A DNA stretch of 32,609 bases from an uncultured Brevibacterium sp. (lineage in GTDB: Bacteria > Actinomycetota > Actinomycetes > Actinomycetales > Brevibacteriaceae): assembly GCA_902489215.1 (NCBI GenBank), contig CABTZE010000004.1, positions 1-32,609 of the forward strand, in the 5' to 3' direction. The notes below the pieces were generated by a model. The model searched no databases. It was not told where the DNA came from and saw only the letters and a program-made list of their open reading frames with translations. Each line of letters starts with the position of its first letter. The first letter of the stretch is position 1. Made by a program: the position numbers and the translations under genes. This document shows positions 7,005 through 15,847 of the stretch, in pieces.

Positions 7005-8132
7005 TCAGTTCTCGCCGAGTTCCGGCAGACCCGGAAGGACGTCATCAGCTGCGGCCTCGGTCAGACCGGCTGCGCACATGAGGTCGTGGGCCAGCGGGCG
7101 CAGCATGAGAATGATCGTTTCGTCCAGACGGTCCTCGACAAAGGGCGCCTTGACGTCCAGGCGTGCCGCCACCGACGACAGGTACTCCTCGGCCGGAATG
7201 CGGGACGTACCGCGGCGAAGCGCGATGCCGAGCATCGCACTGCCCTCGGCGAGGGCGTCGATGAGACCCGAGATCTCCGGCCTGGCCTCGCCCGTCTGCG
7301 TCAGCGTGATCGACCGGCGCGCCACAATCCGCACCATGCGCATGGAGCGGTCCACGTATTCGGCAGCGCGGGCAAGTCGGTTGACCTCGGCTGCGTAGCG
7401 GCGTGACCGCGCGTTGATGCGAGTGGCTTCCTTCGACACGTTGACCGAACTGCGCCACTGGTCGACAAAGCTCTGCGTATCGCGCGCCCGCTCCAGCGCA
7501 CGCTGCGCAGCCCCAGTATCAGCCGTGCGGATGCTGCGCGAAACGGCTTGCAGAATCTCAGAGATCTCATCGAGCAGGGACGCCGCTCGGTCCCGCGGGG
7601 CCTTGCGCGCATCGTGCGGCACGATGAGGCTCATGAGGATCGCAACCGAAGCACCGACAGCAGCGTCGACGGTTCGATCAAAGGGGTAGGCGTTCAGCGC
7701 CGGAGGAACAGTGACCACGTAGATGGACTGCACGCCGATCTGCGTGATGAACAGCGGGCCGGAATTGATGAGCGCGCCCACGAGGATGCCGCAGAACATG
7801 ACGAGAGCCATCTGCCAGATGCCCGTGCCGAACAGCGACAGCACCACCTCGCCGGCCAGCACGCCGAAAATCGCTCCGATGCCGAACTCCGTGGCCCGCC
7901 GCAGACGACGGTCTGTGACAACACCCGTTCCCACGGTTGCGGCGACGGCCGCCAAGAACGGGTACTGGTGACCAAGCACCAGCAGACAGAAGGAATACGC
8001 CACAACAGCGCCGATGACCACCTGCAGATACTGGCTGAAGTTCGCCTTGATGCGGCGCAGACCCAGCCGAGCGCGCAGCCCCACATACGAACCCACGCGT
8101 CTGGCCCGTGACGGCTGCTTGACTGTACTCAC
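7005..8132 (-). CDS. FUSC-family (aromatic acid exporter-like) membrane protein
   Basis: 375-residue protein. The N-terminal third to half (about 30-175) holds roughly six hydrophobic segments and the glycine-rich ATVGTGVVTDRRLRRATEFGIG and PHDARKAPRD regions typical of FUSC/ArAE-type membrane proteins. The C-terminal half is a long helical, charged cytoplasmic domain. Related proteins export aromatic acids or other small molecules; the substrate here is unknown. The start is GTG at 8132, supported by a very strong ribosome-binding site (TGGAGGAGGTG) 6 nt upstream. It diverges from pepN across 71 bp. There are no signs of transfer or truncation. Confidence 0.85.
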   Translation of the reverse strand: MSTVKQPSRARRVGSYVGLRARLGLRRIKANFSQYLQVVIGAVVAYSFCLLVLGHQYPFLAAVAATVGTGVVTDRRLRRATEFGIGAIFGVLAGEVVLSLFGTGIWQMALVMFCGILVGALINSGPLFITQIGVQSIYVVTVPPALNAYPFDRTVDAAVGASVAILMSLIVPHDARKAPRDRAASLLDEISEILQAVSRSIRTADTGAAQRALERARDTQSFVDQWRSSVNVSKEATRINARSRRYAAEVNRLARAAEYVDRSMRMVRIVARRSITLTQTGEARPEISGLIDALAEGSAMLGIALRRGTSRIPAEEYLSSVAARLDVKAPFVEDRLDETIILMLRPLAHDLMCAAGLTEAAADDVLPGLPELGEN

Positions 8133-8203
8133 TGACGCACCTCCTCCAGAAGTCTATATATCCACCTTCAGCGAAATATGAAAAGCTGTTCGGCGGAGGA
8201 CCA

Positions 8204-10864
8204 ATGACATCAAATCTCACTCGCAAAGAAGCACAAGAACGGGCGCGTCTGCTCACCCTCGACACCTACCGCGTCAGCCTCGACGTTTCCGGGGCACCCA
8301 ACCGTGACATCCCCACCTATGACTCCGTGACCACCGTGACGTTCACCGCGGCGGAAGACGCCACGACGTTCATCGACATCATCGCCGAATCGGTGTACGC
8401 CGTCAGCATCAACGGACAGGACCTCAACCCCGCTGAAGCGTTCGACGGCTTCCGCGTGACCTTCCCCGTCACCGCCGGACGCAACGAACTGACCGTCGGA
8501 GCGAAAGCGCTGTACTCGCGTTCCGGTGAGGGCATGCACCGTTTCTTCGACCCGGCAGACGACAAGGTCTACCTGTACACGCAGTACGAACCGACCGACG
8601 CTCGCCGCGTTTTCGCCAACTTCGACCAGCCGGACCTCAAGGCTGTCTTCGAATTCGAAGTGACCGCCCCGTCTGATTTCACGGTGCTGTCCGGCGGAGC
8701 AGTTCAGCACTCCGAAGAGGTCGCTAAGGACATCACTCGGCACAGCTTCGCGCCCACCCTGCGCCAGTCGAGCTACATCACGTGCGTGTGCGCCGGCCAC
8801 TACGTTGAACTCACCGACTCCTACACCCGTGCCGGCGCCGGTGAAAACGGCGCAGACCTCACCATCCCACTGGGCCTGTACGCCCGGGCCAGCCTCGCCG
8901 ACCACATGGACCCCGAATCCATCTTCACGGTCACGAAGCAGGGCCTGGACTTCTTCATGGACTTCTTCGACTACCCCTACCCGTGGGGCAAGTACGACCA
9001 GATCTTCGTGCCCGAATACAACCTCGGCGCCATGGAGAACCCCGGTCTGGTGACCTTCACCGACGATTACCTGTTCCGGGACGCCGTCACTCGCCGCCAG
9101 CTGGAAGGCCGCGCCAACGTCATCCTGCACGAAATGGCGCACATGTGGTTCGGAGATCTGGCAACCATGACCTGGTGGGACGACCTGTGGCTCAAAGAGT
9201 CCTTCGCCGACTACATGGGCGGACTCGCCCTGGCCGAAGCCACCGAATTCGACGACGGCTGGGTGTCCTTCGCACTGTCGCGCAAAGACTGGGCGTACCG
9301 CCAAGACCAGTACCCCACAACCCACCCGATCGTCGCCGACATTCCCGACGTCGAAGCCGCAAAGCTCAACTTCGACGGCATCACCTACGCCAAGGGCGCA
9401 TCCGTTCTCAAACAGCTGGTCGCCTACGTGGGCATCGACGCCTTCCGCGAAGGCTCCCGCCAGTACTTCCGCGACCACGCCTACGGCAGCACCACGCTGG
9501 AGGATTTCCTGGCCGCGCTCGATGCGGCAGCTCCGGATCGGGATGTACGAGGCTGGGCTCAGGCTTGGCTGCAGACCACCGGCATGAGCGAAATCGGCAT
9601 CGACCTGGACGTCGACGCAGACGGCACCATCACTGGAGCCAAGGCCTACCAGCGCAACTGCGACGGGTCCGACGTGCTGCGCCCGCACACTATGCGGGTG
9701 GGCATATTCACCAAAAACGGTGCGTCCCTTGACCTCACGGACATGTTCACGCTGGACTTCGACACGGCAACAGCCGACGTCCCCCAGCTGATCGGCAGGC
9801 CCGCCCCCGACCTCCTGCTGGTCAACCACGGCGACGACGACTTCGTCAAAATCCGCCTGGACGAACGTTCCACTGCCACGGCGCTGCGCCACGTCAGCCG
9901 CCTGGCAGACCCCATGGACCGGGCGCTGGTCTGGTCGGCACTCACCAACGCCGCTCGCGACGGGCTGCTGCCCGTGACAGACCTCATTGTGGCCCACGCA
10001 CGTTCCCTCGGCCGTGAAGACCACGCCGGCATCGCCGGCGGGATGCGCCAGACAGTGCTCGGTGCACTCGACCGGTGGACGGCCGACGCCGAACACCCAG
10101 AAGCGCTGCGATCACTGCTCGGCTCAGCCCTCGACGCCCTCGCGACGGCCCCATCTGGATCGGATGTGCAGCTCGACCTGGCCGAACTGACACTGCTGCT
10201 GGTACAGCGCTCCGCAGTGCTCACCCAACCGCACCCCGTGGATACGGCTGGCCGTCAATTTGCATCGGCAGTGCTCGACGCAGAGCTCGGCAGCACCCTG
10301 ACCGACGGGGCGGACAACCTGAAAATCGACCACTCACTGCGCTGGCTGGCACTGACCGCGCTCGTCACACAGGGCTGGGCCGACCACGAAGACATCGATG
10401 CGGAAGCAGCACTCGACAACACCGGTGCGGGAGCGCTGCGGGCGCGCACAGCACGGGCGACCATGCCTCTGGCACTGGCCAAACAGCGTGCGTTCACCGC
10501 AGCCGTCGACGACCACACACTGTCCAACGACGCGCTGAGTGCCACCATCCAGGGCTTCACAGCACCGAGCGCCCTGCCGCTGTGCGAACCGTTCGTCGAA
10601 CAGTACTTTGAGCGACTCGAATCGTTCTGGGCCGACCACTCAATCGAAATCGCACGCCGTCTGGTGCTGGGCCTCTACCCCACGTGGGGCAAGGACCTGA
10701 AGCGCGTGCTCGACCTGACGAACACGTGGTTGGACGAACACCCGCAGGCACCCGCAGCACAGCGACGCCTGCTGGTCGAACTCGCCGACAACCAGGCCCG
10801 CGCCATCCGCCTGCGGCAAGCTGGCGAAGGCGCGGACCAGGCCGGCGGCGCCTCGGGAGCCTAA
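8204..10864 (+). CDS. pepN: Aminopeptidase N (M1 family)
   Basis: Zinc metallopeptidase of 886 residues that removes N-terminal residues from peptides in the cytoplasm. Domains in order: N-terminal beta saddle (about 20-210), thermolysin-like catalytic domain with the exopeptidase motif GAMEN (275-279) and zinc site HEMAH (309-313) plus Glu332 (HEXXH-18-E), then an ERAP1-like helical C-terminal domain (about 530-870). All catalytic residues are present and the length fits actinobacterial PepN. The ATG has GGAGGA 5-6 nt upstream. It diverges from the FUSC-family gene and converges with the flavin-dependent oxidoreductase, with 21 bp between the stops. It is probably a single-gene unit. Confidence 0.97.
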   Translation: MTSNLTRKEAQERARLLTLDTYRVSLDVSGAPNRDIPTYDSVTTVTFTAAEDATTFIDIIAESVYAVSINGQDLNPAEAFDGFRVTFPVTAGRNELTVGAKALYSRSGEGMHRFFDPADDKVYLYTQYEPTDARRVFANFDQPDLKAVFEFEVTAPSDFTVLSGGAVQHSEEVAKDITRHSFAPTLRQSSYITCVCAGHYVELTDSYTRAGAGENGADLTIPLGLYARASLADHMDPESIFTVTKQGLDFFMDFFDYPYPWGKYDQIFVPEYNLGAMENPGLVTFTDDYLFRDAVTRRQLEGRANVILHEMAHMWFGDLATMTWWDDLWLKESFADYMGGLALAEATEFDDGWVSFALSRKDWAYRQDQYPTTHPIVADIPDVEAAKLNFDGITYAKGASVLKQLVAYVGIDAFREGSRQYFRDHAYGSTTLEDFLAALDAAAPDRDVRGWAQAWLQTTGMSEIGIDLDVDADGTITGAKAYQRNCDGSDVLRPHTMRVGIFTKNGASLDLTDMFTLDFDTATADVPQLIGRPAPDLLLVNHGDDDFVKIRLDERSTATALRHVSRLADPMDRALVWSALTNAARDGLLPVTDLIVAHARSLGREDHAGIAGGMRQTVLGALDRWTADAEHPEALRSLLGSALDALATAPSGSDVQLDLAELTLLLVQRSAVLTQPHPVDTAGRQFASAVLDAELGSTLTDGADNLKIDHSLRWLALTALVTQGWADHEDIDAEAALDNTGAGALRARTARATMPLALAKQRAFTAAVDDHTLSNDALSATIQGFTAPSALPLCEPFVEQYFERLESFWADHSIEIARRLVLGLYPTWGKDLKRVLDLTNTWLDEHPQAPAAQRRLLVELADNQARAIRLRQAGEGADQAGGASGA

Positions 10865-10885
10865 GAGCCCCGGAAGACTAAAGGA

Positions 10886-11974
10886 TCAGAAGAGCTCTTC
10901 GGCCAGCAGCTCGAGAGTCCGCTCCCTGGCGACCGAAGTGCCCAGATCCTCATCCGGGTAACCGCCGGCAACCGCCTGCATCATCACTTCGTCGACGCCG
11001 CCCTCGGCTGCCAGTTCGCGCAGCTGACGGGCAGCGTCCTTCGGTGTGCCGATGATGTAGCTCTGCGCGAGCTTGTCTGCCACGGCGCGGTGGCCTGCGG
11101 ACATGACCTCGTCGGTTTCCCGCCCGACCGTCGGCATGGAGCGCATGGGAGCACCCACCCGCAGGTTCGCCATCTGGTACAGGAACGGCTGCGCGAGGTT
11201 CCAGGCCTCTTCCTCGGTTTCAGCGACAACGACGTTCGCCGTCATAAAGCTGCGCGGCTGGCTTCCGAACTGGCCTGCTTCGAACTGGTCGCGGTACGTC
11301 TGCATGGCCTGCTGTGCGCCGCGGCCGGCAAAGTGGTTGGCGAACACATAGGGCAGGCCGAGAGCCGCGGCCAGCTGGCTTGAGTAGTTGCTCGAACCCA
11401 GAAGCCACACTTGGGCTGTCGGATTGACCTCAAGCTTCGGAGTGGCGCGCAGCGTGTGCTTGCGATCGCCGAACAGCTCCACGTCCAGGCCTTCCGGGCT
11501 CAGCAGGCGCAGGATGTCCATGACGTGCTGCGGGAAGTACTCCACCGGGTCGATCGGCTGGCCTTCGCGATTGACCACCTGGCCATCCCCCAGGTGACCC
11601 CACATGGCCATGCGCGTAAACGGATCCGTGCCGGGAGCACGCCCAATGCCCAGATCAATTCGGTCGCCGTAGACGGCAGCCAGCAGGGAGAACTGTTCGG
11701 CAACGGAGTACGGAGCGTGGTTGGGCAGCATGACACCACCGGAGCCCAAGCGGATCTGCTTGGTGTTCTGGCCTAAGTGCATGAGCTCGACCGCCGGGTG
11801 GCTCGAGGCAATGGCCGGCATGTTGTGGTGTTCGGCCACCCAGTAGCGGGTGTAGCCCAGCTCATCGGCTTTTTCCACAAACGACTTCGAGGCCCGCAGG
11901 GCATCGCTGGTTGTCTGCTCACCGCGGACGGGCACAAGGTCAAGGATCGAGAGCTTCAACGGTGTTTCAGTCAT
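10886..11974 (-). CDS. LLM-class flavin-dependent oxidoreductase
   Basis: 362-residue TIM-barrel protein of the bacterial luciferase-like family, using FMN or F420. Visible family marks are LSILDLVPV at the N-terminus, the RYWVAEHHN motif (about 43-51), the IRLGSGGVMLPNH segment, the DLGIGRAPGTDP strand and loop, and an F-NHF element near 220. The subgroup resembles the YhbW/MsnO8-like oxidoreductases with unknown substrates. There is no signal peptide. The ATG has no recognisable ribosome-binding site. The gene diverges from the BASS transporter across about 150 bp and converges with pepN. The specific reaction cannot be assigned from sequence. Confidence 0.9.
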   Translation of the reverse strand: MTETPLKLSILDLVPVRGEQTTSDALRASKSFVEKADELGYTRYWVAEHHNMPAIASSHPAVELMHLGQNTKQIRLGSGGVMLPNHAPYSVAEQFSLLAAVYGDRIDLGIGRAPGTDPFTRMAMWGHLGDGQVVNREGQPIDPVEYFPQHVMDILRLLSPEGLDVELFGDRKHTLRATPKLEVNPTAQVWLLGSSNYSSQLAAALGLPYVFANHFAGRGAQQAMQTYRDQFEAGQFGSQPRSFMTANVVVAETEEEAWNLAQPFLYQMANLRVGAPMRSMPTVGRETDEVMSAGHRAVADKLAQSYIIGTPKDAARQLRELAAEGGVDEVMMQAVAGGYPDEDLGTSVARERTLELLAEELF

Positions 11975-12011
11975 ACACCCGGAACACCCTTGGGCCGGGA
12001 GTAATTCCCCA

Positions 12012-12059
12012 GGACCGCCGAGGTGGAGCTGGGGTGGACTGCCGAGGTGTGGCTCGGGA
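12012..12059. repeat. 24-bp imperfect tandem repeat
   Basis: Two adjoining 24-bp units (12012-12035 and 12036-12059) match at 19 positions, with common core GCCGAGGTG. They lie between the divergent oxidoreductase and transporter genes, so paired regulator sites are possible. The forward frame is also open here, encoding an 8-residue repeat, but I find no start signal for it. Confidence 0.55.
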
Positions 12060-12113
12060 CCCGCGGTTCTCTTGCCATGTGAGATTTCACTGGGCTGAGA
12101 GCGAATCGGCGCG

Positions 12114-12119
12114 TAGATT
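12114..12119 (+). promoter_or_regulatory. Leaderless -10 box for the BASS transporter
   Basis: TAGATT lies 7 nt before the ATG at 12127 and there is no ribosome-binding site. A leaderless message is therefore likely. No good -35 is visible. Confidence 0.45.
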
Positions 12120-12126
12120 ACCCGCT

Positions 12127-13143
12127 ATGGCACCCGGGAACACGAACTCACCCAGCAATGACAGCGGTCGCGGGAGCGGCGCCTCGTCAGCGGAAGGCAC
12201 ACGCAGAACAGCCGGCGACCAGCAGACCCGCAGCGCGCGGCTGGCAGTGACGGCGTTCCCCGTACTCGTGGTGCTCGGCGGGCTGCTGGGAATCGCAGCA
12301 TCCGACACACTTGTGGCGATGAGCCCCGCGATCCCGTGGGCACTGGGCGTGGTCATGTTCCTCATGGGGCTGACGCTCACGATGCCGGACTTCGCCCGCA
12401 TCGCCAAGCGCCCCTGGGCAGTGCTGATCGGTGTTGCTCTGCAGTTCACCATCATGCCGCTGGCCGGACTGGCAATCGTCCGCCTGCTGGGCCTGGACCC
12501 CATGCTTGCCGTCGGCGTCATCCTCGTGGGCTGTGCGCCCGGCGGCACAGCGTCGAACGTCGTCACCTACCTGTCGCGCGGCGATGTTGCGCTGTCGGTG
12601 ACCGTGACGACGGTGTCAACGCTGCTGGCTCCCCTGCTCACGCCCTTGCTCACGCTGTGGCTGGCAGGCTCCTACCTCGAGGTGTCGGCCGGGGCGATGA
12701 TGCTCTCAATCGTCAAAACCGTGTTCGTGCCGGTTGTCCTGGGGGTCATTGTGCGGCTGTTTGCGTCACGTGCCGTGGATGCTGTCGCGCCCGCACTGCC
12801 GTGGCTCTCAACCATCACGATCACGCTGATCGTCGCTGTGGTCGTCGCCGGGTCCAAGGACAGCCTGGCTTCTGCGGGGCTCATTGTTCTGCTGGCCGTC
12901 ATCCTGCACAACGCCATCGGCCTAGTACTGGGCTACGGAGCCGCAAGGCTCACGGGCCTTTCACCCGCACAGCGCCGCGCCCTGTCCATTGAGGTCGGCA
13001 TGCAGAACTCCGGGCTCGCGGCGTCCCTTGCCGCAACCTATTTTTCGCCGCTCGCCGCGCTTCCGGCCGCTGTTTTCAGCGTGTGGCACAACGTATCCGG
13101 GGCGATCATCGCAGCACTGTTCGCCAGGTCCAAGAAGGACTGA
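12127..13143 (+). CDS. Bile acid:sodium symporter (BASS) family transporter
   Basis: 338-residue membrane protein with about nine or ten hydrophobic helices after a 36-residue polar N-terminus. BASS hallmarks are GVMMFLMGLTL-type helix 2 (here VVMFLMGLTL), the GCAPGGTASNVV sodium-site crossover, and EVGMQNSGLAASLA near the C-terminus. The family moves bile acids, pyruvate, pantoate precursors and other organic anions with sodium; the substrate here is unknown. I start it at the ATG at 12127. The forward frame stays open back to 11911, but that part is rich in Arg/Gly and has no start signal. A -10-like TAGATT directly precedes this ATG. Confidence 0.9.
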   Translation: MAPGNTNSPSNDSGRGSGASSAEGTRRTAGDQQTRSARLAVTAFPVLVVLGGLLGIAASDTLVAMSPAIPWALGVVMFLMGLTLTMPDFARIAKRPWAVLIGVALQFTIMPLAGLAIVRLLGLDPMLAVGVILVGCAPGGTASNVVTYLSRGDVALSVTVTTVSTLLAPLLTPLLTLWLAGSYLEVSAGAMMLSIVKTVFVPVVLGVIVRLFASRAVDAVAPALPWLSTITITLIVAVVVAGSKDSLASAGLIVLLAVILHNAIGLVLGYGAARLTGLSPAQRRALSIEVGMQNSGLAASLAATYFSPLAALPAAVFSVWHNVSGAIIAALFARSKKD

Positions 13144-13148
13144 ACAGC

Positions 13149-13196
13149 AGAAAGCGCTTCCGGCCGCTGCAGTGCGCAGCGGCCGGACGCGCTTCT
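13149..13196. terminator. Long bidirectional hairpin terminator
   Basis: A perfect 11-bp GC stem (13160-13170 with 13176-13186) is extended outward by AAGCGC/GCGCTT pairing. It lies between the convergent BASS transporter and gabT, so it probably ends both transcripts. Confidence 0.75.
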
Positions 13197-13200
13197 ACGA

Positions 13201-13242
13201 CTGAGTCGCGCGGCGAGGGCAAGCCCCCACCGCGCGGTTCAG
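13201..13242 (-). terminator. Second hairpin directly after gabT
   Basis: CTGA..CGCGCGG..GGG pairs with CCC..CCGCGCG..TCAG around a small CAAG loop, immediately beyond the gabT stop. There is no T-tract. It is a plausible mRNA 3'-end structure for gabT. Confidence 0.55.
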
Positions 13243-13243
13243 A

Positions 13244-14611
13244 TCACTTGCCGAGAGCCTTGGCGAAAGCCTCTTCCATGACGTCGAACGCGTCGTCGAG
13301 GAGTTCGTCGGAGATGGTCAGCGGCGGCAGGAAGCGCAGCACGTTGCCGAACGTACCGGTGGACAGAACAAGGACACCCTGTTCAGCGCAGTACTTGACG
13401 ACATCACCGGCAAGTGTGGGGTGCGGTTCGGTGGTGCCTTCGACAACGAGTTCGACGGCCTGCATAGCGCCGCGGCCGCGGATGTCGCCGACTTCTGCGA
13501 AGCGCGACTGCAGCTTGGTGCAGCGGTCAACCATCTTTTCGCCGATCTCGAGAGCACGCTGGGCGAGACCGTCCTGTTCATAGGCTTCAATGGCGCCGAG
13601 GGCACCGGCAACGGCAACCGGGTTACCGGAGTAGGTGCCGCCCAGACCGCCGCCGTGCACGGAGTCCATGATTTCGGCGCGACCAGTCACTGCCGACAGC
13701 GGAAGGCCGCCGGCGATGCCCTTAGCGGTGGTGACGAGGTCAGGCGTGATGCCTTCCCATTCGGAAGCGAACATCTTGCCGGTGCGGGCAAAGCCGGCCT
13801 GGACTTCGTCGACGACGAAGACGATGCCGTTCTTCTGCGCGTATTCCTGCAGAGCCGGCAGGAAGCCCTCTGCGGGGACGATGAAGCCGCCCTCACCCTG
13901 GATGGGCTCGATGACGATGGCAGCGACGTCTTCAGCGCCGATCTGCTTGTCGATCATGGTGGTGACGCGCTTTGCGGCCTCTTCACCGGACAGCTTGGTG
14001 CCGTATGCGGCGTTGTCGCGGAAGGGGTAGGACATGGGTGCGCGGTAGACCTCGCCGGCGAACGGGCCGAAGCCCTTCTTGTACGGCATGGCCTTCGCAG
14101 TCATGGCCATCGTGAGGTTGGTGCGGCCGTGGTAGGCGTGGTCGAACACGACAACCGCGTTGCGCTTGGTGTAGCTGCGGGCGATCTTGACGGCGTTTTC
14201 CACGGCTTCAGCACCCGAGTTCAGAAGGAGGGTGCGCTTTTCGTGGTCGCCGGGAGTCAGGCGGTTGAGTGCTTCGGCAACTTCGATGTACGCCTCGTAC
14301 GGGTTGACCATGAAGCACGTGTGAGTGAACGCTTCGAGTGCCTCCTTGGCACGGTTCACAACGCGCGGGTTCGAGTTGCCGACGTTCGTGACGGCAATGC
14401 CTGCGCCCAGGTCGATGATCTGGTTCCCGTCGATGTCCTTGAGGATGCCTCCACCACCAGCGACGATGTATGCCGGCAGCGAGCTGCCGACACCGGCACA
14501 CACTGCGGCCTTGCGGCGCTGTTCGAGTTCGAGGGACTTCGGTCCGGGAATTTCGGTTACAAGTTTGCGTTCCTGTGGCAGGCTCTGCCCGCCCTGCTCC
14601 AACGTAGTCAT
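13244..14611 (-). CDS. gabT: 4-aminobutyrate aminotransferase
   Basis: PLP-dependent class III aminotransferase of 455 residues. It transfers the amino group of GABA to 2-oxoglutarate, giving succinate semialdehyde. The active site is complete: phosphate-binding NSGAEAVENA (131-140), DHAYHGRT (158-164), IEPIQGEGG, VVDEVQAGFARTG with Asp268, and the Schiff-base lysine Lys297 in TTAKGIAGG. Ornithine or acetylornithine aminotransferase is less likely, given the overall GabT-like N-terminus and length. The ATG has no ribosome-binding site, but TACACT lies 6 nt upstream, suggesting a leaderless message of its own. It follows ygfZ by 42 bp on the same strand. gabD is not in the window. Confidence 0.93.
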   Translation of the reverse strand: MTTLEQGGQSLPQERKLVTEIPGPKSLELEQRRKAAVCAGVGSSLPAYIVAGGGGILKDIDGNQIIDLGAGIAVTNVGNSNPRVVNRAKEALEAFTHTCFMVNPYEAYIEVAEALNRLTPGDHEKRTLLLNSGAEAVENAVKIARSYTKRNAVVVFDHAYHGRTNLTMAMTAKAMPYKKGFGPFAGEVYRAPMSYPFRDNAAYGTKLSGEEAAKRVTTMIDKQIGAEDVAAIVIEPIQGEGGFIVPAEGFLPALQEYAQKNGIVFVVDEVQAGFARTGKMFASEWEGITPDLVTTAKGIAGGLPLSAVTGRAEIMDSVHGGGLGGTYSGNPVAVAGALGAIEAYEQDGLAQRALEIGEKMVDRCTKLQSRFAEVGDIRGRGAMQAVELVVEGTTEPHPTLAGDVVKYCAEQGVLVLSTGTFGNVLRFLPPLTISDELLDDAFDVMEEAFAKALGK

Positions 14612-14617
14612 GAGGTC

Positions 14618-14623
14618 AGTGTA
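14618..14623 (-). promoter_or_regulatory. Leaderless -10 box for gabT
   Basis: TACACT on the minus strand ends exactly 6 nt before the gabT ATG. The same hexamer at the same distance precedes the 38-residue gene at 17271. The -35 is unclear. Confidence 0.55.
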
Positions 14624-14653
14624 AGACTCTCAGACCCGTTCGTGCAGACCGGC

Positions 14654-15772
14654 TCACCTGCCAAACCGACGCAGATCAGCTTCGCGGTTGCTCTGCGGCA
14701 GGCCGACGCGGTTTTCGCGCTTGACAGCAACGATTTCTTCGACCGTGGTCGGCAGCTTTTCGTCTTCGTCCCCGGCGACCAGCAGCTGCGCGTCGGAGTT
14801 CGTGCCGCGGCGGATCAGAGCAAGCGCCACGGGCCCGTACTCGTAGTGGATCGCGGTCGAGGTCAGGTGCCCGATCACCCTTTCGGCACCTCGCACTTCG
14901 GCGTAGACCTCCGCGCCCGGGCGCGGAATGGTGTGAGTTGAGCCGTCGATGTGCAGAAACACCAGCCTGCGCGGCACCTGGCCCAGGTTGTGCACGCGGG
15001 CCACGGCTTCCTGACCGCGGTAGCAGCCCTTGGCCAGGTGCACGGCGGTGCGCAGAACGTCGATTTCGCCCACGAGGGTTTTCGCGTCAATGTCCTGCGG
15101 GGAGGGCCGCCAGTTCTCGATTCTCAGGGCTTCCCAGGCGTCACGGCCGGCAACACCGTTTGGCTGCCAGTCGCGCAGCTGCTCCCGCGGACACAGCTGG
15201 ATGCGCAGGTCGTGCGTGCGCCCCGGGTGTTTCGGTGAGGCCTGTTCCTGGCCGAGGTCGAGCGCAGCATACGAGGCGGAGCCGGCTCCGATTGCAGGCC
15301 AGGGATCGTTCCACTCGGCTTGGACGGGAAGCCCTTCGGGTGCGGGGCCGACCGTGCCGACACACTGGAACTCAGGCGTGCGGTCGGTGATTTCTGCGCG
15401 CATCATGAAGCGCATCGAGTTCAGCCATTCGACAGCTTCTTCACCGCCGGTTTCGAAGATCAGCCACAGGCTGTCCTCTTCCGCGATGATCCGCACCCAA
15501 TGTTCAATGTGCCCGGTGGCCGACAGGATCAGCGTTTCGGTGCTCGTGCCCGCCGGCAGGTTTTCCAGTGACTGCGTTGTCAGGGAGTGCAGCCAGCGCA
15601 GACGGTCTTCGCCGGTGAGCGTGTACACGCGGAAGCTCGAAAGGTCGGCGACGGCACGGCCGGCTGCGAGGTCACGCTGTTCTTTCAGCGGCATACCGAA
15701 GTGCTGGACTTCGTCTGCGCGTTCGTGGACACCGTAGACGGCTGCGGAGCGGGGGTAGCGAAGCGAATTCAC
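14654..15772 (-). CDS. ygfZ: YgfZ/GcvT-family folate-binding Fe-S maturation protein
   Basis: 372-residue tetrahydrofolate-binding protein related to the glycine-cleavage T protein. It acts in repair or maturation of some iron-sulfur enzymes. The YgfZ signature K-G-C-Y-R-G-Q-E (in LAKGCYRGQEAVAR) carries the family's essential cysteine. The N-terminal GcvT-like fold has LSSFRVYTLTGEDRLRWLHS. The GTG start at 15772 is supported by CAGGAG 5 nt upstream. It lies on the same strand between a one-TM protein and gabT. An FABP/nitrobindin-like gene stands nearby; that grouping recurs in actinobacteria. Confidence 0.92.
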   Translation of the reverse strand: MNSLRYPRSAAVYGVHERADEVQHFGMPLKEQRDLAAGRAVADLSSFRVYTLTGEDRLRWLHSLTTQSLENLPAGTSTETLILSATGHIEHWVRIIAEEDSLWLIFETGGEEAVEWLNSMRFMMRAEITDRTPEFQCVGTVGPAPEGLPVQAEWNDPWPAIGAGSASYAALDLGQEQASPKHPGRTHDLRIQLCPREQLRDWQPNGVAGRDAWEALRIENWRPSPQDIDAKTLVGEIDVLRTAVHLAKGCYRGQEAVARVHNLGQVPRRLVFLHIDGSTHTIPRPGAEVYAEVRGAERVIGHLTSTAIHYEYGPVALALIRRGTNSDAQLLVAGDEDEKLPTTVEEIVAVKRENRVGLPQSNREADLRRFGR

Positions 15773-15847
15773 GAATCTCCTGACTGTTCGACGGGGAGTA
15801 TTGCGTTGAGGCTTTCAACCAGTTTGAGCTGAGGGCCTACACCGCCG

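Noticed and set aside
8210..10096. Open minus-strand frame of 628 codons opposite pepN
   Set aside because: It is an antisense shadow of pepN, which has complete catalytic motifs and a strong ribosome-binding site; no family features are seen in the frame.
11911..12126. N-terminal extension of the BASS transporter
   Set aside because: The extra 72 residues are Arg/Gly-rich, overlap the start of the divergent oxidoreductase gene and have no ribosome-binding site; a -10 box directly precedes ATG 12127.
13421..14941. Open plus-strand frame of 506 codons opposite gabT and ygfZ
   Set aside because: It is the antisense shadow of two well-supported genes; high GC keeps the opposite frame open.
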